Shown: piece by piece, positions 1 to 12,341 of the stretch | How the letters are laid out: each line of letters starts with the position of its first letter | Numbering within the stretch: the first letter of the stretch is position 1 | NCBI GenBank assembly: GCA_002840015.1 | Contig: PGZE01000008.1 | Location: forward strand, 1-64,000 | Direction: 5' to 3' | DNA from: Gammaproteobacteria bacterium HGW-Gammaproteobacteria-2 | Lineage (GTDB): Bacteria > Pseudomonadota > Gammaproteobacteria > Xanthomonadales > Xanthomonadaceae | Length of the DNA: 64,000 bases | Program-made: the position numbers and the translations under genes | The notes under the pieces: model-generated | What the model saw: only the letters and a program-made list of their open reading frames with translations | The model's database searches: none | What the model was told of the DNA's origin: nothing

Positions 1-202
1 ACACCTTGATACCGTCGCGGATCTCGGCGTCAGCCAACACGTCAACACCGTGAAAGGACACGCCAAGGCCACTCAAGATGCCAACCGCCTTGGCCGAGAA
101 CCCGCATTGTGGCGCGTTGGGCTGACCTTTCATGAAAAGCACCACATGGTTGGCATCGAGCAGGGATTGAATGCGCTCGCGCAGCGCAGGTTGAATCGAC
201 AT
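1..202 (-). CDS. grxD: Monothiol CGFS glutaredoxin (Grx4 type), 3' end outside window
   Basis: Reads leftwards from an ATG at 202 and leaves the window, so about the first 67 residues are visible. They contain the monothiol active site CGFS (residues 33-36) in the context KGQPNAPQCGFS, the signature of Grx4/Grx5 glutaredoxins. Members of this family bind a glutathione-coordinated [2Fe-2S] cluster as dimers and pass clusters to apo-proteins; they are weak disulfide reductases. The protein is cytoplasmic, with no signal peptide. The family is about 105-115 residues long, so roughly 40 residues are missing. It stands alone on this side; the next gene downstream of its start (LpxH-like) is also on the minus strand but 54 bases away. 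Family assignment is firm; the C-terminus is unseen. Confidence 0.9.
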   Translation of the reverse strand, partial: MSIQPALRERIQSLLDANHVVLFMKGQPNAPQCGFSAKAVGILSGLGVSFHGVDVLADAEIRDGIKV

Positions 203-256
203 GGTGCAGCTCCAGACGGGTTATCGCGCTATTTTACGCGTTAGCGTCGGGTAGTG

Positions 257-1123
257 CTAAGCGGCGGGGCGCAGCGTGGCTGCGTCTTGTTGCAAGCTTG
301 CCACTGCCGGCAAAGTGCCGAAGGCGAGCGCGGCGACCATGCCGGGTTGCACCCGATTGCCCAGCGCGTTGGCCAGGCAGGTGCGCTGCTCGGTCCAGTG
401 CAACAACTCCATGTAGCCGGTGTCATCCTCGGTCAGCGCAGTGCAGTGTTCCACCCAATCACCGTCGTTGCAGTACAGCACGCCGTCGATGTTGCGAATA
501 CCGCCAAAATGGATATGGCCGCAAATATGGCCGTCGAAGCCTTGCCCACGCGCGCGTGCGGCAACCATGTGTTCATACTGCTGGATGTAGGCCAATGCGC
601 GCGCGATGCGCGACTTGATGATGATGGTGAGCGGCAGATAGGGCAGGGCATGCCGCCGCCGCCAACGGTTCAGACGGCGCTTGGCCCAGCAGATCAATTG
701 TTGCGAGGTGTCGCCCAATCGATAGAGCCAGCGCTTGCCACCGTGATGTGGATCGAACTCGTCGCCATGGCTGACCCGGAAACGGCGACCATCGGCGCCA
801 ATGTGTACAGCGTTGCGCATGATCCGGATGCCGCCGATGCGGCGTCCGGCAAAGCGGCGCATCGCGGCATCGTGATTGCCCGGAATGTAGATCACCTCGG
901 TGCCCGCGCGCGCCATGCGCAGCAACTGGCCCACTACTGCTGCATGGGTGGCAGGCCAGTACAGGTGTTCGTCCAGCGCTTCCAGGTCGATGATATCGCC
1001 GACCAGATAGAGCTGCCGACAACGGATGTGGCGGAGAAAATCAAGCAGATATTCTGCTTTGCAGTCGGGAGTGCCCAGATGCACATCGGACAAAAATACG
1101 GTACGCAGTGGACGCGACGCCAT
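257..1123 (-). CDS. Calcineurin-like metallophosphoesterase, LpxH-like
   Basis: 288 residues carrying the full set of binuclear-metal phosphoesterase motifs: DVHLG (13-17), GDIID (42-46), GNHD (82-85), SHGDEFD (118-124) and GHIHFGG near residue 200. This arrangement fits the LpxH/YbbF branch, which hydrolyses UDP-2,3-diacylglucosamine to lipid X in lipid A synthesis at the inner leaflet of the cytoplasmic membrane. The protein is longer than typical LpxH (about 240 residues), with an Arg-rich middle (RRLNRWRRR) and a C-terminal extension. Longer paralogues of this kind are common in gammaproteobacteria and not all have proven LpxH activity, so no gene symbol is given. The start is the ATG at 1123; it lies 80 bases downstream of the broken glnE on the same strand. 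Confidence 0.82.
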   Translation of the reverse strand: MASRPLRTVFLSDVHLGTPDCKAEYLLDFLRHIRCRQLYLVGDIIDLEALDEHLYWPATHAAVVGQLLRMARAGTEVIYIPGNHDAAMRRFAGRRIGGIRIMRNAVHIGADGRRFRVSHGDEFDPHHGGKRWLYRLGDTSQQLICWAKRRLNRWRRRHALPYLPLTIIIKSRIARALAYIQQYEHMVAARARGQGFDGHICGHIHFGGIRNIDGVLYCNDGDWVEHCTALTEDDTGYMELLHWTEQRTCLANALGNRVQPGMVAALAFGTLPAVASLQQDAATLRPAA

Positions 1124-1203
1124 TGCAGTGCCTGTGACAAGGTCTGTTGCAAGATACTGCGCGCAGTGGATATCACGATGATGACCAAACGGTTCCGCTT
1201 TTG

Positions 1204-3887
1204 TTACGTGGCCGCACGCACTTGCTGGCGCGAACGCGCCAGCTCATCGGTCAGCGGCAATACCCGCGGGCGGCAGTCCAGAGTACATTCCAGCGAGCGT
1301 GCCAGCAGGCAGCCGTGGGCCTGATGGGCACCTTCGGCGCAGACGCTATCCCAGATGCCGACGGTACTGAGTGCATCGATCAGTTCGCCGCTGCTGCGTG
1401 GCCGGGCGAGTGCGGGAAACCGTGCGGCATGGGCAAGCACTGCGGCCTGCAGGGCAAACTCCAGGTCAACCAGGCCGCCCTCGCCGTGTTTCAGATCGAA
1501 TCGACCGGGACCGGAGCGGTCGAGCTCGGCGCGCATGCGCTGGCGCATCTGGCGCACATCGGCAACCACCTTGTCTGCATTGCGCGGCAGGCACAGGGTT
1601 TGCGCACGGGTGTGCTCAAAGGTCTGCATCACCGATTCGGCGCCGGCAATGGCGCGGGCGCGCACCAGGGCCTGGTGTTCCCACGCCCATGCGCGCTCGC
1701 GCTGATAACCGGCAAAGCCCTCGATGCTGGAAACCAGCAAGCCACCCGCACCATCCGGACGCAGCCGCAGATCGGTTTCATACAAACGCCCGGAAGGCGT
1801 CGGCACCGACATCAGGTTGACCAGTTTCTGCACCAGCTTGGCGTACCAACGCGGCGCATCAAGCGGACGCGGCCCCTCAGAAACGGCATCGACCGGCGCA
1901 TCGTAGACGAACACCAGATCCAGGTCGGAGGAAAAGCCCAGTTCATTGCCACCCATGCTGCCGTAACCGAGCACGGCCAGGCCGTTGCCGGGTGCCGGGC
2001 CGTGGTTGAGCGCGACATCGGCTGAAGCCATCGGCAGCACGTGCGAAATGACAGCGCGTGTCGAAACTCGTTGAGCACACGCAGTCGCTCTTCGGTGTCG
2101 TCGGCAGCCAGGCCGGCCAGTGCGCCTGCCAATTCGGTGCGCAAGCTGTCTTCATCGGGGGGCAGATCGACGTAGCGCGAATCGAGCAACTCGTCGAGCA
2201 GCAGCGGGTGTTGCACCAGATGCTCGGCGAGCAGCGCACTGCGTGAGACGACATTGACTAGACGCGCCAACGCCTTCGGCGCTTCCTCCAGCAGTGCGAG
2301 GTAACTGCTGCGGCGGACGATCGCGCCGATCAGGCTGAGCAACCGTGGTAGCGCGGTGTGCGGGTCGCTGCTGGCGCCGGTGGCAAACAGCAACGCCGGC
2401 AGCACCCGATCCAGCCGCGAGCGCCCGCGTGTGGACAGCGTACGCAATGCTGGCGACGCGGCGAACTGGCGCAGGGCAGTATCCGCACCTGCAGCATCAT
2501 CGAAGCCGGCTTCGGCCAGCACATCAGGCTCTCCGGCGTCAGGCAGGGCGCGCCAGTAGCGCTCCAGCACGCTGGCTTTGGCGGTGCGTTTGCGTGGGGC
2601 AAGCAGGCGGTCGAATTCTTCACTGACCACGTTGCGGTGTTGTTGCAACTGCTCGTATAGCCCTTGCCACTGCGGATAGCCCAGCCCGATTGCCAGACGT
2701 AGGCGGGTAAACTCATCGTCGGGCAATTGATGGGTCTGCTGGTCGGCGAGCATCTGCAGGCGGTTTTCCAGCCGCCGCAAAAACCGGTAGGCCGTCGCCA
2801 GACGGTCGGCAACCTCGGCGCTGAAATGCCCGGCATCGGCAAGCGCCTGCAACGCCGTCAGCAGGCCACGCTGACGCAATTGCGGCTCGCGCCCAGCACG
2901 CACCAGTTGCAGGGCCTGCACCAGAAACTCGATTTCGCGGATGCCGCCCGGCCCCAGCTTGATGTGCTCGGCCATATCGCGGCGTTCCACCTCAGCAGCA
3001 ATCAGCGCCTTCATCGCGCGCAGGCCATCGAGTGCGCCGTAATCGAGGTAACGGCGGTAGACAAACGGGCGTAGCGTATCCAGCAGGCGCTCACCGGCGA
3101 GCACATCGCCGGCCACTGGCCGTGCCTTGATCCAGGCATAACGTTCCCAATCACGGCCTTCGCGCTGAAAATACTGCTCCATCGCGGTGAACGGCAGCAC
3201 CAAACGGCCACTGCTGCCGAACGGGCGCAGCCGCATGTCCACGCGATAGCAGAAGCCGTCGGCGGTGACGTCATCCAGCAACTGGATCAGTTGTTGCCCG
3301 GCGCGGGCAAACCAGGTTTCGGCTTCGAGCACGCGCTTGCCGCTGCTCTGCCCGGGCTCGGGAAAGGCGAAAACCAGGTCCACATCCGACGAAAAATTGA
3401 GTTCACGTCCACCGAGCTTGCCAAGCCCAAATACCACCAACGATTGCGGATCGCCATTGTGATCGCAGACCACACCGTGACGCTGCGCCATGTCGCCCTG
3501 CACCGCAGCCAGCGCGGTGCCGATACAGCGATCCGCCAATTCGGAGGTGCCGCGCAGGACGTGATCGATGGCGTTCGGGTCGGCGACATCGGCGACGATC
3601 ATCGCCAGCGAACCGGCAACGCGGTAGCGTCGCAACAGTGCCGGCCATTGCGCTGTGGCGTCGGCCGCGAGCAGCGGTGGCGGTGGCAAATCATGTTGCG
3701 CCAGCGGCCACAACGCCGGATCGCGCAGCAGCGAATCGAAGGCAAAATCGCTGGCGATCAGGACGTCGTCGAGCAGGCGCGGTTCAGCCGTGTCATCGAC
3801 ATCCAGGCCAGCGGCTTGCAGCCTGGTCCGGCGCTCATTGAGCCAGTCATTGAGCACGGATGGAAGGGGGTGTAGGTCGCCGGCCAT
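1204..3887 (-). pseudogene. glnE: Glutamine synthetase adenylyltransferase/deadenylase, disrupted by a deletion near 2050
   Basis: GlnE is the bifunctional enzyme that adenylylates and deadenylylates glutamine synthetase under PII control. Two blocks on the minus strand together cover it. From about 3887 to about 2050 there is the N-terminal deadenylase half, with a nucleotidyltransferase motif (GLGKLGG...SSDVDLVFAF), the matching RLRPFGSSG block and the helical linker. From about 2060 to 1204 in another frame there is the C-terminal adenylylase half (GYGSMGGNELGFSSDLDL, DLRLRPDGAGG). The first frame reads on into unrelated peptide and stops near 1812. The junction joins ...NEFRHALSFR directly to ...VLPMASADVALNHG, while family members have roughly 25-45 more residues there. 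One out-of-frame deletion explains both the shift and the missing residues. ATGs at 3887, 3902 and 3917 are possible starts; upstream sequence is repeat-derived. An assembly error is the main alternative. Confidence 0.8.
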
Positions 3888-4005
3888 GCCGCATTCTGGC
3901 ATACCGCAACCGGGCATTACGGTTGCCCATAAGGTGGGCTCCCGCAGAGAACGCTGGTCTGTCCCTGGAGCAACTGTGTTACTCGTTGGTGCCAATCCGT
4001 GCTGT

Positions 4006-4072
4006 TGTGGGAGCCGGCCTGCCGGCGAACCATCTTGCGACAGCTTCGCGCGCAAGGCGCGCTCCCACAAAT
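4006..4072. repeat. REP-type palindrome (copy 1)
   Basis: A 67-base imperfect palindrome whose arms are TTGTGGGAGCCGGCCTGC and its counterpart GCAAGGCGCGCTCCCACAA, with GGCGAA and TTCGC next to the loop. The same arms occur at 31624-31689 and 41451-41513, and one arm at 9501-9528. It fills most of the 225-base gap between the glnE start and the convergently placed end of the DPP-IV gene. The rest of the gap contains fragments of a second short repeat, CCCTGTGGGCGA (about 4090), and a related AAGGTGGGCTCCC stretch (about 3928). No gene was seen in the gap. Confidence 0.85.
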
Positions 4073-4112
4073 GCCTTGAAGCACTCCTGGAGCCGCCCTG
4101 TGGGCGACCTGC

Positions 4113-6362
<2,250 letters not shown>

Positions 6363-6411
6363 TCAGTCCTGGGTCGCTTCGAGTTGGTCAGCGTAGCAAG
6401 GTGCAGCCATG

Positions 6412-7299
6412 TCAGCGAATGGCCAACGACAAGGCGATGCCGGCAAACACCACCAGCCCAACCCCAGCGTTGTGCAAAAATGCGCGAAAGCAGGCGTCAC
6501 GCTGGCGTCGGCGCGCAATCCAGAACTGCCACCCGATCAACACGCCCGCGACAGCCAGGCTGGCGAAGTAGGCCGCGCCCAGTTCGAGGCGCTGACCGAG
6601 CAGCACCATGCTCAGCAGGAAACCGGAAAATAGCACTGCCTGTGCCAGCAGATCAGCCGAGCCAAACAAAATCGCCGTGCTTTTGGCGCCAGCACGCAGG
6701 TCGTCGTCGCGATCCACCATCGCGTACCAGGTGTCGTAGCCGGTGGCCCACAGAATGTTGGCCAGGAACAACAGCCAGGCGATTGCCGGCACAGAGCCGA
6801 TGACCGCGGCATAAGCCATCGGAATACTCCAGCCGAACGCGACCCCGAGATAGACCTGCGGCAGGTAGGTGTGACGTTTCAGGTAGGGATAGCTGGCAGC
6901 GAGAAACACGCCGACCACGCTCAGCAGCACGGTCAGGCGATTGGTCAGCAGCACCAGTGCGAATGCCACTGTCATCAACGCCGCAAACACGATCAGTGCT
7001 TCGCGCCCGCTTACCGCGCCGGTCGCCAGCGGCCTGTTGCGGGTGCGTTTTACCTGGCCATCGAGCCAGCGATCGGCGTAGTCGTTGATCACGCAGCCGG
7101 CGGAGCGGGTGAGCCAGACACCGGCAGTGAAAATTGCCAACAGCCGCCATGGTGGGGTGCCATCGGCGGCCAGCCACAGCGCCCACCAGGTGGGCCACAG
7201 CAGCAACAGCACGCCGATCGGGCGGTCGCCACGCAGCAAAAGCCAATAGTTGCGAATGCGCTGGCCCGGCAGCGGGAGATTGGGCAGGTGTGGTTTCAT
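6412..7299 (-). CDS. ubiA: 4-hydroxybenzoate polyprenyltransferase
   Basis: Integral membrane enzyme that attaches the polyprenyl tail to 4-hydroxybenzoate in ubiquinone synthesis. Both Asp-rich prenyl-diphosphate/Mg motifs are present: [19 protein letters not shown] in the first half, and [13 protein letters not shown] in the second. The two are separated by hydrophobic helices typical of the eight- or nine-helix UbiA fold. The ATG at 7299 ([13 protein letters not shown]) is preferred over the upstream ATG at 7350, whose extra 17 residues look like untranslated leader. This gives 295 residues, the usual family length. It is divergent from the two-component regulator that starts 84 bases away, so that gap should hold both promoters. 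Confidence 0.95.
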   Translation of the reverse strand: MKPHLPNLPLPGQRIRNYWLLLRGDRPIGVLLLLWPTWWALWLAADGTPPWRLLAIFTAGVWLTRSAGCVINDYADRWLDGQVKRTRNRPLATGAVSGREALIVFAALMTVAFALVLLTNRLTVLLSVVGVFLAASYPYLKRHTYLPQVYLGVAFGWSIPMAYAAVIGSVPAIAWLLFLANILWATGYDTWYAMVDRDDDLRAGAKSTAILFGSADLLAQAVLFSGFLLSMVLLGQRLELGAAYFASLAVAGVLIGWQFWIARRRQRDACFRAFLHNAGVGLVVFAGIALSLAIR

Positions 7300-7382
7300 G
7301 GCGCGAAGCGTAGCAAAGCATGGTGGGTTCGGGCCACGACTTAAGCTCAATCAAAGCGGGATCGTTACACTGGCCGTAATTC

Positions 7383-8066
7383 ATGGTGATGGTGGCTGCT
7401 GTGCGTATTCTTGTGGTCGATGATTCCGAACGCTTGCGCTGCGCCTTGGCAACCGGGCTTGGCGGCAGTGGCTTTGCTGTGGATCTGGCTGCCGATGGCC
7501 GCGAAGCCCTGTCGTATCTTGAAGCATACAGTTATGACGTGATCGTGCTGGATCTGATGATGCCGTTTGTCGATGGGCTCGATGTGCTGCGTGAAATCCG
7601 CCGTCGTCAATTGCAATGCCGGGTATTGATCCTTTCGGCGCGTGACCAGATCGATGATCGGGTAAAGGCTCTGGATCTGGGTGCCGATGATTATCTGGTC
7701 AAGCCGTTTGCGTTTGCGGAACTGCGCGCAAGGGTGCAGGCACTGGCACGGCGCCGTTTCGATGAGCGCGCGCCGCTGCTGACTCACGGCAACCTGAGCA
7801 TCGATACCGTGGCCTTGAATGCGCGGGTCGATGAGACGATATTGCCGTTGACACCAAAGGAGTTCGCGCTGTTGGTGCTGCTGTTGCGTCACCGCGGCCG
7901 CACGCTGAGCCGCGAAGCGGTATTCGAACATCTGTACAGCTCTGACAGTACCGCCTCGGACAAGGTTATCGAAGTGTTGATGAGCACTTTGCGCAGCAAG
8001 CTGGGCAAAGCCGGGCATGCCGAGCTGATCGAAACCCGACGGGGTTTTGGTTACGTGGTCAACTGA
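7383..8066 (+). CDS. OmpR-family response regulator
   Basis: 227 residues: a receiver domain with the acidic pair D13/D14, phospho-acceptor D57 in VLDLMMP and K107 in LVKPFAF, then a winged-helix DNA-binding domain (about 130-225) ending in ETRRGFGYVVN. It is the transcriptional half of a two-component system with the histidine kinase that begins two bases after its stop codon. The layout and sequence style resemble QseB/PmrA/TctD-type regulators, but the signal and targets cannot be read from the sequence. In-frame ATG and GTG codons at 7389 and just after are alternative starts. Neighbouring ubiA is divergent and functionally unrelated. Confidence 0.93.
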   Translation: MVMVAAVRILVVDDSERLRCALATGLGGSGFAVDLAADGREALSYLEAYSYDVIVLDLMMPFVDGLDVLREIRRRQLQCRVLILSARDQIDDRVKALDLGADDYLVKPFAFAELRARVQALARRRFDERAPLLTHGNLSIDTVALNARVDETILPLTPKEFALLVLLLRHRGRTLSREAVFEHLYSSDSTASDKVIEVLMSTLRSKLGKAGHAELIETRRGFGYVVN

Positions 8067-8067
8067 C

Positions 8068-9489
8068 ATGCGCCTGTCTCTGGTCGACCAACTCAGTGTG
8101 CTGCTGACCGTGCTGTTGGGCGTCATTCTTTCCGCGTTGTTCTGGTTTGTCGATGTGCGCATCGATGCCGAATTGTATGGGCGCTTTGATCGCGGCCTGC
8201 ATAGCCGGTTGAACTTGCTGGCCAATATGCAGGGCGTGGGTTCTGGAAGCCCGGTACCCACTCGACTTGAGCGCTGGCTACCGGAGTATGCCGAGCATGG
8301 CCACACCGCGTTCTACCAGGTCTGGGATGCGCACGGCTTTACGGTTGAGCGATCGGAATCCAGCGACGGCCGGGATTTGCCGGCGCCATCGCAATTGCTG
8401 GCCGGTGCGCCGGCGAAGTTGTACGACGTGCAGTTGCCCGATGGGCATCGGGGGCGGGCTGCGGTTCGCCGTTTCGATTTGCCCGCGGATGATCCGCGCG
8501 GGAGCTTGTACCTGATGATCGCCGAGGAACGTGAACCACTCGATGCGCTGGAGCGCAGCCTGCATTTCGCGTTGCTGGGTGGTACCGCGTTGGCGCTGTT
8601 GCTGGCGATCATTGTGCTGCGCTGGGCGGTGGTGCGCACGTTGGCGCCACTGCAAAGACTGGGCGAGGCGGCTAGCGACATCGATCCCGATGGACAGCCC
8701 GTGACGCTGCATACCCAGGGCTTGCCCAAAGACCTGCTGCCGATGGCCAGCAAGTTCAACATGCTGCTGGAGCGGCTGTTTGCCACTATCGCCCGCGAGC
8801 GCCGTTTCGCCCGTGATCTGGCGCACGAGTTGCGTACGCCAATGGCGGAAACCCGCGCCATTGCCGAAGTGGCATTACTGACTGGCGACCACGAGGCCTT
8901 GCGCAACAGCCTTTCCGAGATCGGCAAGGTCAGCGCGGAAATGGAACGGGTGGTGGAAACATTGCTTGCGCTGGCGCGGCAGGAGGCGGGTCTGGATAGT
9001 CCGGCAGTAGAACCGGTCGAGTTGGCGGGGCTGGTGGCCGGGCAATTACGCCGACTCACCGAGGCTGCGCAATCGCGGCAGATCACGTTTCAGGTAGCGA
9101 TGCCGCATGAGGCGTGGGTGTTGGCCGATGCGGCGGCATGTGAGCGCATTATTGCCAATGTGTTGGGCAATGCGGTGGCGCATGCGCCAGTGGGCGATAC
9201 CGTGGCGGTGCGTGTGTTGCACGATGAAGCTGCGCAGATTGCGGTAAGTGTCAGTAATGCCGCACCGGGGTTGCGCGTGCAAGACATGACGCAGCTTGGC
9301 GAGCGGTTCTATCGCGGTGAGGCGCCGCCGGATCGACAGCACGCTGGCCTTGGGTTGGCGCTGGCGCAGGCTTTGGCCAAAGCGCAGGGGCTGCGTCTGC
9401 TGCTTGAACTGGACGACGCAAGCCGGCTCCGAGTGACGCTGGGCGGGTTTGCGCCATTGCCCGGCGATGACGAATCGGGCAGTTACTGA
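8068..9489 (+). CDS. Sensor histidine kinase, partner of the upstream regulator
   Basis: 473 residues. Two membrane segments (about 10-30 and 168-188) flank a periplasmic sensor of about 135 residues. A HAMP-like linker follows, then the DHp helix with phospho-acceptor His253 in DLAHELRTP, and an HATPase domain with N-box NVLGNAVAHA and G-box HAGLGLALA. ATP-dependent autophosphorylation of His253 and transfer to Asp57 of the upstream regulator is the expected role. The ATG at 8068 is chosen because it starts right after the regulator's TGA; the longer reading begins inside the regulator. The periplasmic domain has no recognisable ligand fold and few charged clusters, so the stimulus is unknown. 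Confidence 0.92.
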   Translation: MRLSLVDQLSVLLTVLLGVILSALFWFVDVRIDAELYGRFDRGLHSRLNLLANMQGVGSGSPVPTRLERWLPEYAEHGHTAFYQVWDAHGFTVERSESSDGRDLPAPSQLLAGAPAKLYDVQLPDGHRGRAAVRRFDLPADDPRGSLYLMIAEEREPLDALERSLHFALLGGTALALLLAIIVLRWAVVRTLAPLQRLGEAASDIDPDGQPVTLHTQGLPKDLLPMASKFNMLLERLFATIARERRFARDLAHELRTPMAETRAIAEVALLTGDHEALRNSLSEIGKVSAEMERVVETLLALARQEAGLDSPAVEPVELAGLVAGQLRRLTEAAQSRQITFQVAMPHEAWVLADAAACERIIANVLGNAVAHAPVGDTVAVRVLHDEAAQIAVSVSNAAPGLRVQDMTQLGERFYRGEAPPDRQHAGLGLALAQALAKAQGLRLLLELDDASRLRVTLGGFAPLPGDDESGSY

Positions 9490-9500
9490 CGTAACGTTTT

Positions 9501-9528
9501 TTGTGGCAGCGCGCCTGCGCACGAAGCT
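9501..9528. repeat. Half-REP remnant
   Basis: TTGTGGCAGCGCGCCTGCGC followed by ACGAAGC closely matches one arm of the REP copy at 31624 (TGTGGGAGCGCGCCTGCGCGCGAAGC). The second arm is missing. It lies in the 65-base gap between two convergent genes, a usual REP location, and could still form a small hairpin. Confidence 0.6.
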
Positions 9529-9554
9529 TTTGATGCTCTGTTTGTGTGGCCGCG

Positions 9555-12341
9555 CTAATCCGTTGCTTGCGGCATCACGTGTGGCGCGCGCAGCCATTGG
9601 CTCATGTCGGCTTCAGTCAATGGCCTGCTGAACAAATAGCCTTGAAACTCGTCGCAGCCTTGTTGCTGCAATGCCCACATTTGCTCGTAGGTTTCCACGC
9701 CTTCGGCCACCACTGACATGTTCAGCGCGTGGCCAAGACCGATGATGACCTGGGTCAACTCACGTGTCGTGCTGTCGGTAAGCATGGTCTGCACGAAGCT
9801 GCGGTCGATTTTGAGGTGTTGCACCGGGAAGCGTGTCAGATAGTGCAAATTGGAAAAGCCGGTACCAAAGTCGTCCACTGCGAGCCGGATGCCGCGTTGC
9901 TCGAACAAAGTGAACGCCTGGCGCAGGATGTCGGTGTCACGCATCAATGCCGACTCGGTGAGTTCAAGCTCCAGACGTTTCGGGTCCCAGTTCTCTGCGG
10001 CGCAAATGCGCAGCACGCGCTCGGCAAAATCGGGGTCGCGCAGCTGCACAGCCGAAACATTGACTGCCATGCGCTCGAACGGCAAGCCCTTGGCAGCCCA
10101 TGCCGCAGCTTGTCGGCAGGCTTCGGACAACACCCAGTCGCCGATCGGAATGATCTCGCCGCTGTCTTCGGCCACCGCGATGAACTCGTCCGGTGGACGC
10201 GACTCACCACTCGTCGTGGTCCAGCGCAGCAAGGCTTCAATGCCGACCGCAGCCCCGGTCTTCATGTTGACAGTGGGTTGATAAACCAGCCTGAACTCCT
10301 CCCGGCGCAATGCCGTACGCAACTCGTTTTCCACAGTGAGGCGGCGCTGCACACGTTCAAGGAACGCATCGGTATAAAACTGGAAGGTATTGCGTCCCAG
10401 ATCTTTTGCTGCGTACATGGCGGTGTCGGCAGCGCGCATCAGATCGTCCAGATCGGTGCTCGATTCATTCCACAAGGCGATGCCGATGCTGGCGCCGATG
10501 TGCAGGTCTACGCCCGCCAAGGTGATGGGTTCTTGCAGCGAGACAAGGATTTTGCGGGCGACGATGGCGGCGTCGTCGGGGCGGCGGATATCACGCAGCA
10601 AAATCAGAAACTCATCACCACTGAGGCGGCCAATGACATCGTGCGAACGCACGCAGGCGCGCAGACGGCCACCCACTTCAAACAGCAGTTGATCGCCGAT
10701 GGCGTGCCCCATCGAATCGTTGACGTTTTTGAACCGGTCCAGATCGATGAACAGCAACGCCAGCATGGCTTTGCTGCGGCGGGCATCATTGATCGCATCG
10801 CGTGCGCGCTGGTGGAACAAGAAGCGATTGGGCAGGCCGGTAAGCGAGTCGTAGTGCGCCAGTTGCTCGATGCGCTCGCCGGCTTCGTGTTCCTCGGTGA
10901 TGTCTTGTATCAGCCCAACCACGCGATGAGGAATGTCGTTTTCGTATTCCAACTCGGCAGCGCAGCGTACCCATACCCGGCGGCCGTCGGGTGTAAACAG
11001 CGCCAGCTCCAAATCGTTCACCGGCATGCCGGTGGTAATCACCTGCGCTATGGCATCCTCCAGCCGCTCACGCGAGGTGGATTCGTACATCGCCTTGACC
11101 TCGGCTTTGGTCAGCGGAGTACCAAGTGGCAAGCCAATGATGTGATAAACCTGATCGGTCCATTGCACCTCCTCGCTGGCAATCATCCACTCATAGCCGC
11201 CGATTTTTCCCATTGATGAAATCTGCGCCAGCATTTTGCTGTTCCAGCGGCTTTGCGCTTCGCTCTCGCGCTGGTCGGTGATGTCCTGCACGACACCGAT
11301 CAGGCGCGGCCAGCCACCCTCGTCGCGCAGCACTTCAGCGCGTGCCGCGATCCAGCGGTGGCTGCCATCGCCGCGCACGAACTCCAGGTCCAATTCGTAT
11401 GGGGCGCCAGTTTCCAGCGATTTTTCCAATGCGGCATTCAAGCGTTCCTGCGATTCGGGCGTGTACAGCTTGAGGTGGTTGGCTCGATCATGTTGGCTTG
11501 CGCTTGGGCTCAACCCAAAGATGCGATACATCTGCTCCGACCACCATGAAACGTCGGCAATCGGGTCGTAGGCCCAACTGCCGATCTTGCCGACCGCCTG
11601 CGCCTTTTGCAGCAGCGCCTCGTGCTCGCGCAGGCGGGCTTCGAGTTCCTTGTAGGCGGTGATGTCCTGGGTCGAAATCAGCATCCGCTGCGGCTGGCCG
11701 CTGGCCTGCCAGCTGATCACGTGGCCGCGGTCCGCCACCCAACGCCATTGGCCATCGCGGGTGCGCAGGCGATGCTCGCATTCAAACAGATTGCCGTCGC
11801 CGGACAGGCATTGCGCCAGCGTGGCGTTGACCCGTTCCAGATCATCCGGGTGGACCCGCGACAGCCATTCATTGCTGGAGTCGCTCAACTCGCCGGAGGC
11901 GTAGCCGACGATGCCCAGCCAGTTCTGCGAATAGGTGATGCGGCCCCTTGCCATGTCCCAGTCGCAGACACCGGCGTCACTGAGTTCAAGCGCCTGTTGC
12001 AGCGGATCACCCGCGCTGCTGTCTTCACCGCTCGCGTCGTCGGCTAGCGCGGAAAAGGTGAAGCCACGCAATTGACCGTCGGCAAGGGTAACCGCGCGCA
12101 TCTCGCAGCGCAGGCGCAGTTCATCGAGTGTCAGCACGTCGTTGATCACATGCTCGGGATGGTGTTGCAGCAACGCTCGCCAATCGCTGAGCGCTTCGTG
12201 CAAGGCGGTGCCTTCCATGGCAGGAATCAGCGTGCGCGCGGCCGTGCTGTGCGCAAGTAATGCACCATCGGCAGCGAATATGGCGATCGCCCGCCGAAAG
12301 GGGTGCTTGAGTACGCTTTTGGCGATTGCCAAATCCATCAT
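9555..12341 (-). CDS. Three-PAS GGDEF-EAL cyclic-di-GMP protein
   Basis: 928 residues from the ATG at 12341. A short N-terminal region is followed by three PAS/PAC units (about 115-230, 245-357 and 372-485, each ending in a QDIT-type PAC motif). A GGDEF domain follows (about 495-660) whose signature reads SGDEF (574-578), and then an EAL domain (about 670-920). The EAL domain has the catalytic and metal motifs intact: EALLRW, ELTESALM, DDFGTGFSN, KIDRSFV and VAEGVE. It should hydrolyse c-di-GMP in the cytoplasm. The SGDEF variant may keep or lose cyclase activity, or act as a GTP-sensing allosteric domain. No membrane segment is visible, so the PAS domains probably sense cytosolic cues. The upstream 58 codons of the longer reading are repeat-rich leader and are excluded. 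The closest relatives should be the many PAS-GGDEF-EAL proteins of xanthomonads. Confidence 0.92.
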   Translation of the reverse strand: MMDLAIAKSVLKHPFRRAIAIFAADGALLAHSTAARTLIPAMEGTALHEALSDWRALLQHHPEHVINDVLTLDELRLRCEMRAVTLADGQLRGFTFSALADDASGEDSSAGDPLQQALELSDAGVCDWDMARGRITYSQNWLGIVGYASGELSDSSNEWLSRVHPDDLERVNATLAQCLSGDGNLFECEHRLRTRDGQWRWVADRGHVISWQASGQPQRMLISTQDITAYKELEARLREHEALLQKAQAVGKIGSWAYDPIADVSWWSEQMYRIFGLSPSASQHDRANHLKLYTPESQERLNAALEKSLETGAPYELDLEFVRGDGSHRWIAARAEVLRDEGGWPRLIGVVQDITDQRESEAQSRWNSKMLAQISSMGKIGGYEWMIASEEVQWTDQVYHIIGLPLGTPLTKAEVKAMYESTSRERLEDAIAQVITTGMPVNDLELALFTPDGRRVWVRCAAELEYENDIPHRVVGLIQDITEEHEAGERIEQLAHYDSLTGLPNRFLFHQRARDAINDARRSKAMLALLFIDLDRFKNVNDSMGHAIGDQLLFEVGGRLRACVRSHDVIGRLSGDEFLILLRDIRRPDDAAIVARKILVSLQEPITLAGVDLHIGASIGIALWNESSTDLDDLMRAADTAMYAAKDLGRNTFQFYTDAFLERVQRRLTVENELRTALRREEFRLVYQPTVNMKTGAAVGIEALLRWTTTSGESRPPDEFIAVAEDSGEIIPIGDWVLSEACRQAAAWAAKGLPFERMAVNVSAVQLRDPDFAERVLRICAAENWDPKRLELELTESALMRDTDILRQAFTLFEQRGIRLAVDDFGTGFSNLHYLTRFPVQHLKIDRSFVQTMLTDSTTRELTQVIIGLGHALNMSVVAEGVETYEQMWALQQQGCDEFQGYLFSRPLTEADMSQWLRAPHVMPQATD

